Origin: a virus
Reading direction: 5' to 3' (one strand)
DNA: 23,926 nucleotides
IMG/VR virus record: IMGVR_UViG_3300047481_001034
Span: 1 to 23,926 of that record
Positions 20,553 through 23,926 of this stretch are shown here, in pieces; position 1 is the stretch's first letter; every line of letters begins with the position of its first letter. The notes under the pieces were generated by a model, which was not told where the DNA came from, searched no databases, and was given only the letters and a program-made list of their open reading frames with translations. The position numbers were made by a program, and so were the translations under genes.

Positions 20553-20828
20553 TTACTTTGTTGGCACTACAGTCCCTTCAAGTTTCTTATGTATTTTCAT
20601 CTCACGACAGTCTTGAAGTGGTTTGCCATCTTTTCCAAGTACAGGTTTTCCATCTTTTGTAATGCGATCAATACATACTCGCTTTGTCACTGCTTCTTTC
20701 TTTTCTGCTGGTGCAGATACTTGAACAACTTCAGCATGAGTGTGCTTTGTAACTCTTTCTCCAGCACATGCTGCCAAACCAATTGATAGTCCAAGTACTA
20801 CGAATGTTGTTTGAAATGTTTTAGTCAT
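20553..20828 (-). CDS. Small lipoprotein, 91 aa
   Basis: Signal sequence with a lipobox GLAAC (Cys21) after MTKTFQTTFVVLGLSIGLAA, so it should be lipid-anchored. The mature part has Ala/Lys and the segment RITKDGKPVLGKDGKPLQDC with a 'GKDGKPL' repeat and two more cysteines. Its ribosome site AAGGACT lies in the last codons of the upstream holin-like gene, which it overlaps by 8 nt. It may be an outer-membrane or inner-membrane lysis factor; no family recognised. Confidence 0.75.
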   Translation of the reverse strand: MTKTFQTTFVVLGLSIGLAACAGERVTKHTHAEVVQVSAPAEKKEAVTKRVCIDRITKDGKPVLGKDGKPLQDCREMKIHKKLEGTVVPTK

Positions 20829-21051
20829 TTGAGTCCTTTCGTTTTATAAATCTTTCAGATGCAGTGAAACCTAAACCTGCAATTGCAATGTACATCATTC
20901 CTTCAAATACATACTCCTCAACTTTTTTATCCCAAAATAAATCTGCGAGAAATCCTATTGCACAGAGACAAAACGCAAGCATTGTGACAACCCTCTTGCT
21001 ACTTAGAAGGTTATCTGTTCCGTCACATAGAATTTCACGAATTGGATTCAT
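20821..21051 (-). CDS. Holin-like two-span membrane protein, 76 aa
   Basis: Two hydrophobic spans (residues ~20-41, VVTMLAFCLCAIGFLADLFW; ~50-65, EGMMYIAIAGLGFTASE) with a charged C-terminus (RFIKRKDSND). The plan 'MNPIREILCDGTDNLLSSKR ... FVFxxMxYIAxAGLGFTASE' matches small holin-like proteins of marine T4-like phages (recalled). It overlaps the next lipoprotein and starts in a TAATG with the upstream gene, deep in the lysis cassette beside the endolysin, which supports the holin call. Confidence 0.75.
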   Translation of the reverse strand: MNPIREILCDGTDNLLSSKRVVTMLAFCLCAIGFLADLFWDKKVEEYVFEGMMYIAIAGLGFTASERFIKRKDSND

Positions 21052-21497
21052 TAGAGTTCTTCGTGAGGTGGCTGCTCTGGTGCCGCTTTGCCTTTGTAAC
21101 CAGTTGTTGTTCCGCCTGATGTTGGCACTGAACTTGGCATTGCATGTCTTGATGTCGCAGGCGCATCAAAGAACATTGGCTTAGGCATTTCGCTTACTTT
21201 AACTTCTTTTGTTGCTTCTTTCAATGCACGTTCTCTGAGGTCTTTGTCACCGCCGGCTAACATGATGCCAGAAAGTGTACCAGTCAAAAATGTTGCAATT
21301 GGTATAATCAATTCAAAAAACTTTTGATCAATTGGACTAATTGCTCCAAGTGGTTGTGATACAAAGATAAGACTGTACAGTACAACAAACACAATTCCAA
21401 ACAACGTAAATCCAAGAAGAACACCAATAATGAATTTAAGACGAGCCATCAATTCATCTTCAGTATACCTTGGTCCAGTAAAAAAATCTTTAATCAT
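21051..21497 (-). CDS. Two-span membrane protein of the lysis cassette, holin candidate, 148 aa
   Basis: Two spans (residues ~22-47, FIIGVLLGFTLFGIVFVVLY; ~63-82, FELIIPIATFLTGTLSGIML) followed by a soluble, Pro/Thr-rich tail of ~60 aa (SVPTSGGTTTGYKGKAAPEQ). ATGA with the upstream lipoprotein. It could be a second holin or an antiholin; the long soluble tail is unusual for a simple holin. Conserved in marine T4-like phages without name (recalled). Confidence 0.7.
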   Translation of the reverse strand: MIKDFFTGPRYTEDELMARLKFIIGVLLGFTLFGIVFVVLYSLIFVSQPLGAISPIDQKFFELIIPIATFLTGTLSGIMLAGGDKDLRERALKEATKEVKVSEMPKPMFFDAPATSRHAMPSSVPTSGGTTTGYKGKAAPEQPPHEEL

Positions 21498-21709
21498 TTA
21501 CATTCTCCTTGTCTTGATTCAACTACAGGTGCTTCAGTTCTTTCAAATATTGGACGAATGTGGTAATCTGCACAATCGCCATCTGCTTCACATTGAGGCC
21601 TTTGACATGCGACATCTTCCCAATTTTCTGGATTCTGACAATGATATCTAAATCTCTCACCACATCCAATTAATGACAATGCAACTATGGGTGCAATGAT
21701 CCATTTCAT
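21494..21709 (-). CDS. Small Cys-rich lipoprotein, 71 aa
   Basis: Lipobox LIGC at Cys16 (MKWIIAPIVALSLIGCG), then a cysteine-rich mature domain: RYHCQNPENWEDVACQRPQC and EADGDCADYHIRPIF. At least five cysteines beyond the lipid-bearing one suggest disulfides in the periplasm. The 'CQNPxNWxxxxCQxPxCEADGxC' pattern is a small family in marine phages (recalled). AAGGGG precedes ATG 21709. Function unknown; its neighbours are endolysin and holin genes. Confidence 0.75.
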   Translation of the reverse strand: MKWIIAPIVALSLIGCGERFRYHCQNPENWEDVACQRPQCEADGDCADYHIRPIFERTEAPVVESRQGECK

Positions 21710-21712
21710 GTT

Positions 21713-22333
21713 TTACCCCTTTAATACATGAAGGGCGTGTTCATAATGTTTAATGCGATCATCAAGTCCAATCGTTCCACCATTGATTCGCTTTGTCAAT
21801 GTTACAATGTCACCGCTGTCTGCCCATTGATTGAGTTTGTTTGTTTCCCAAAACCAACATGCCGATTGTGCCGCACCTTCAAATGTCATAAGATACTCTG
21901 TTGCTTCTTCTGGAGTAATTTCAAGACTGGCTGCAAACCACATGTAGTTTTGCTTACCAGTTAGTTGAATTAACCCACGACCACGAAATTTCCAGCCATC
22001 ACCAGACTCTTCTGGTCCATTACCCATACGACTTGCATAGATACGATTTGCAATTGCTTCAGCACGATTTGGTCTTGAAGCATATTGTTGTGCAAGTTCA
22101 TCTGTAGGAAAGTATTTTGGAAATACACTTCTCAAAGACTGCCAACGATAGTTTAAATTCTCTGTCAGAATACGAAAGTTTGCAGACTCATGAGCGCACT
22201 GTGCAATGAAGGCTGCGATGCGCTTTGGTGTGTTGATTTCGTAATCTGGCAATAATTGAATCAACGCATTGTGCCATTGTGGCACATATGGATTACCTTT
22301 GATTAACTCTGCTAATTGTTTTTCAGTAAGCAT
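21713..22333 (-). CDS. Endolysin, glycoside hydrolase family 19-like
   Basis: The GH19 core is clear: AAFIAQCAHESANFRILTEN with catalytic Glu49 and the second Glu58 (TENLNY), GDGWKFRGRGLIQLTGKQNY (the conserved RGxxQLTGxxNY block, about 111-130), AAQSACWFWETNKLNQWADS, and VTLTKRINGGTIGLDDRI near the end. 206 aa, cytoplasmic (no signal), so it needs a holin. It cleaves peptidoglycan glycan strands. Its neighbours are spanins, lipoproteins and holin candidates, completing a gram-negative lysis module. Confidence 0.92.
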   Translation of the reverse strand: MLTEKQLAELIKGNPYVPQWHNALIQLLPDYEINTPKRIAAFIAQCAHESANFRILTENLNYRWQSLRSVFPKYFPTDELAQQYASRPNRAEAIANRIYASRMGNGPEESGDGWKFRGRGLIQLTGKQNYMWFAASLEITPEEATEYLMTFEGAAQSACWFWETNKLNQWADSGDIVTLTKRINGGTIGLDDRIKHYEHALHVLKG

Positions 22334-22334
22334 A

Positions 22335-22604
22335 CTAGAATCCTAACCAATTTTTCTTAGGTGGTTCAACTACGATATTTTTGCTTCCTTGTTGTAATTG
22401 TTGTAGTAGCATAATTCCTGTCGCACGAACTGCTGGATCAGCACTTTTTGTCATTTCAATAAGTGCATTTACTTTTGCAGTTTCATTTACAGTATTGTCT
22501 CTACTTAAAGATTTTTGTGCTTCAACATAAACAGAATAATCTTTTGATGCACACCCTGTTAAAAGAACTGCTACTATAACTGAAGTAAACATAAATGTTC
22601 TCAT
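22335..22604 (-). CDS. Small lipoprotein, 89 aa
   Basis: Lipobox LLTGC at Cys18 (MRTFMFTSVIVAVLLTGCAS), then a helical, polar body (YVEAQKSLSRDNTVNETAKV, MTKSADPAVRATGIMLLQQL). GGAAAAAGA precedes ATG 22604. Lies between the o-spanin and the endolysin. There is no proline-rich linker of the o-spanin kind, so it is not an obvious third spanin. Function unknown. Confidence 0.75.
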   Translation of the reverse strand: MRTFMFTSVIVAVLLTGCASKDYSVYVEAQKSLSRDNTVNETAKVNALIEMTKSADPAVRATGIMLLQQLQQGSKNIVVEPPKKNWLGF

Positions 22605-22614
22605 TCTTTTTCCT

Positions 22615-22875
22615 TTATTTTACACTGTCAAAAATCTGTTTTTGATCTTTGTACCAATCTTGCCAACCTTCAACTTTAATTTCACAACGATAATGTCTTT
22701 GATAATTCTCAACTACAACTTTAAGTAAATCTGTAACTGAACTGCTTTGCAACACTGCAAGTTCTTCACACTTTTCTTGAAGAGTTTTTGGCGCTTCAGG
22801 AAAGTTTCTTTTTACTGGGGTTACAACTGAACATCCAGATAAAAATATAATCAATGCAAAGATAAGTGTTTTCAT
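22615..22875 (-). CDS. o-spanin-like lipoprotein (Rz1-type partner), 86 aa
   Basis: Lipobox FLSGC at Cys15 (MKTLIFALIIFLSGCSVV), followed by a short Pro-containing stretch (VTPVKRNFPEAPKTLQEKCE) and a helical C-terminus (YKDQKQIFDSVK). The start makes an ATGA overlap with the i-spanin-like gene, the usual arrangement of a split spanin pair. The 'VxPVKxxFPEAPxxLxEKCxEL' pattern is shared by marine T4-like phage o-spanin candidates (recalled). It would sit in the outer membrane and pair with the i-spanin to fuse membranes at lysis. Confidence 0.75.
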   Translation of the reverse strand: MKTLIFALIIFLSGCSVVTPVKRNFPEAPKTLQEKCEELAVLQSSSVTDLLKVVVENYQRHYRCEIKVEGWQDWYKDQKQIFDSVK

Positions 22876-23321
22876 TTCTTATTTATTTTCACTGCTTGAT
22901 TGTGTGCATCAATGAACTCTTTTGGAAGAGGGCAATTTTCAACAAACTTTACAACCTCTTCTTTTTCTACAACTATTTTATCAATGTATTTTACAATTTC
23001 TTCACCCTTCTCTTTTACAACACGATCTTTATACACAATCTTTTCTACAATTTCAACATTCTTTTTAGCCGCTTCTGCTTCTGCTTGTGCAACTTTTGCT
23101 TCCAATTCTTTGACTCTCATTTGCCAAATCATTTCATTTGTTGCCATACCAGACATGAATGCGCCAATGCTTATAAACGCAATTGAAGCAAACTGCAATG
23201 GAATTCGCTTCATGTATATGATTGGTATAAACTTCAATACGATTGTCGCAATAAACAATCCAAGACCAAGAATGAAAATTGCGTAGAATATCCAATCAGG
23301 TAAAAAAGCAAGCAACCACAT
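22872..23321 (-). CDS. i-spanin-like membrane/coiled-coil protein, 149 aa
   Basis: Two or three N-terminal spans (about residues 8-32, FYAIFILGLGLFIATIVLKF; about 41-60, LQFASIAFISIGAFMSG) lead to a long periplasmic coiled coil (VKELEAKVAQAEAEAAKKNV, then EIVEKIVYKDRVVKEKGEEI) and a conserved end (CPLPKEFIDAHNQAVKINKK). A single-span N-terminus is standard for Rz; two spans is the variant seen in marine T4-like phages (recalled). The gene directly overlaps the o-spanin-like gene (ATGA), which supports the pairing. Confidence 0.75.
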   Translation of the reverse strand: MWLLAFLPDWIFYAIFILGLGLFIATIVLKFIPIIYMKRIPLQFASIAFISIGAFMSGMATNEMIWQMRVKELEAKVAQAEAEAAKKNVEIVEKIVYKDRVVKEKGEEIVKYIDKIVVEKEEVVKFVENCPLPKEFIDAHNQAVKINKK

Positions 23322-23326
23322 ATTAT

Positions 23327-23449
23327 TTAATCAGGTTTTTTAGAAAATGTGGATTGAATTTTTTCTTGAATTATTTTAGCCCAAAATGGTTGTGGAAAAT
23401 TCCAACCAATAAATGCGCCAACTAAAACCCATAATAGTGTTTCAAACAT
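23327..23449 (-). CDS. Micro-membrane protein, 40 aa
   Basis: A strong site (GTAAAGGGGATGTT) precedes ATG 23449. The protein MFETLLWVLVGAFIGWNFPQ PFWAKIIQEK then IQSTFSKKPD has one membrane span (residues 3-17) and a short basic end. The 'ETLLWVLVGAFIGWNFPQPFWAK' signature is a very small conserved phage protein in T4-like marine phages (recalled). It ends 5 bases before the i-spanin ATG, as the first gene of the lysis cassette in this window. Function unknown. Confidence 0.75.
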   Translation of the reverse strand: MFETLLWVLVGAFIGWNFPQPFWAKIIQEKIQSTFSKKPD

Positions 23450-23478
23450 AACATCCCCTTTACACTTTTAATTTAAAA

Positions 23479-23926
23479 TTAATTATCATCTTCATACAAT
23501 GGCTCAACGATTGACTCTGTGAACATACCTTTCTTGCCGTAGCGAAGAAAGATCATTGGACCATTCTCTCCGTTCTGAAGTATGATAGGCTTCTTTGGGT
23601 ACTTACGACCAAACTCACGAATTGCATTTCCAATCTCATCTTTGCCCACATAAGTTTCATACTTCACATATTTTCTTTTACCAAGTCTTGCTTTTCGGTA
23701 TGTATCATCATCAACGACAAACACATCATTGTTTGCAAATCTACGCATCATGACTTTTTTTGGAACAGGAGGTTCTCCAGTCAATCCTGCAACACCACTA
23801 ACTACATTGGCAGGCGCATCTTCATTATACATTTGTTCACGATCTGAATATTTTTTATGTACTGCCTCTATTTCTGATGCAGATTTTTTAGGTTGTGTCT
23901 TAACCCACTTCTTTGCATCAGCCAGA
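23479..23926 (-). CDS. Conserved phage hypothetical protein, N-terminus outside window
   Basis: The frame is open to the window edge (about 149 codons), so the true start lies beyond 23926; the internal ATG at 23832 is not a likely start because upstream codons (LADAKKWVKTQPKKSASEIE, then AVHKKYSDREQ) continue in frame with phage-like composition. The body has APANVVSGVAGLTGEPPVPK, RKYVKYETYVGKDEIGNAIR and PIILQNGENGPMIFLRYGKK. The last is a beta-rich end. 'Pro-Pro-x-Pro-Lys' linkers and a Lys-rich N-terminus are seen in virion or scaffold proteins, but no family is assigned. Confidence 0.7.
   Translation of the reverse strand, partial: LADAKKWVKTQPKKSASEIEAVHKKYSDREQMYNEDAPANVVSGVAGLTGEPPVPKKVMMRRFANNDVFVVDDDTYRKARLGKRKYVKYETYVGKDEIGNAIREFGRKYPKKPIILQNGENGPMIFLRYGKKGMFTESIVEPLYEDDN

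Noticed and set aside
1-23926. tRNA genes, CRISPR arrays, insertion sequences, integrase/attachment sites, origin
   Set aside because: No cloverleaf, regular direct repeats, transposase or integrase motif was recognised by eye; a computed scan would be needed to exclude them fully.

Overview
The window reads as part of a tailed-phage genome, most likely a T4-like marine myovirus infecting an alphaproteobacterium such as SAR11 or a relative. Reasons: AT-rich DNA, very tight packing with many ATGA, TAATG and TAAATG junctions, a T4-type nucleotide-metabolism and replication block (class I ribonucleotide reductase NrdA/NrdB, ThyX, a primase with zinc finger and Toprim domain), a RuvC-like resolvase, TATAAATA late-promoter octamers, a spanin/endolysin/holin cassette, and many small proteins of the kind shared by pelagiphages and cyanophages. 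Host and lineage are inferred from recalled family patterns, not from a search. Nearly all genes lie on the minus strand; transcription therefore runs from high to low coordinates. The exception is a short plus-strand island at 3987-5127.

In transcription order: (1) 23926-20120, a partial gene, a 40-aa membrane protein, and a lysis cassette (i-spanin, o-spanin, lipoprotein, GH19 endolysin, Cys-rich lipoprotein, two holin-like membrane proteins, lipoprotein, C-terminally anchored coiled coil), closed by a hairpin terminator that contains the promoter of the next operon. (2) 20057-10268, primase, thyX, nrdA, a GT9-like glycosyltransferase, a small anchored protein, nrdB, two 2OG-Fe(II) oxygenases, three unknowns, an LpxH-like phosphatase, a DUF1482-like small protein and a GT2 glycosyltransferase. 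(3) 10257-5124, a zinc ribbon, RuvC-like nuclease, ClpP-like protease with its own promoter, two glycosyltransferase-like proteins, a membrane protein, an AbrB-like protein, two BPSL0761-like paralogues, a conserved unknown and a late-promoter gene for a membrane-anchored EF-hand/lysine-rich protein. (4) The plus-strand island, ending in a strong intrinsic terminator buried in the 3' end of the convergent EF-hand gene. (5) 3861-1, a GC-rich GIY-YIG nuclease on a near-leaderless promoter, then a promoter-driven operon with a 2-TM protein, two related secreted proteins (one 17-kDa-antigen-like), a glutaredoxin-fold protein whose redox cysteines are replaced by Ser and Thr, an SH3-like protein, a long unknown, and small proteins to the window edge.

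Read together, the window joins dNTP supply and replication with an unusually rich set of envelope or glycan enzymes (three to five glycosyltransferase-like proteins, a UDP-diacylglucosamine-hydrolase-like phosphatase, two oxygenases, several secreted proteins and lipoproteins) and a lysis module. The least explained parts are the glycan/oxygenase set interleaved with the RNR operon, the cysteine-less glutaredoxin, the EF-hand/lysine-tail membrane protein and the plus-strand island beside a GIY-YIG nuclease. No tRNA, CRISPR array or insertion sequence was recognised, and no gene-free stretch exceeds about 130 bases.
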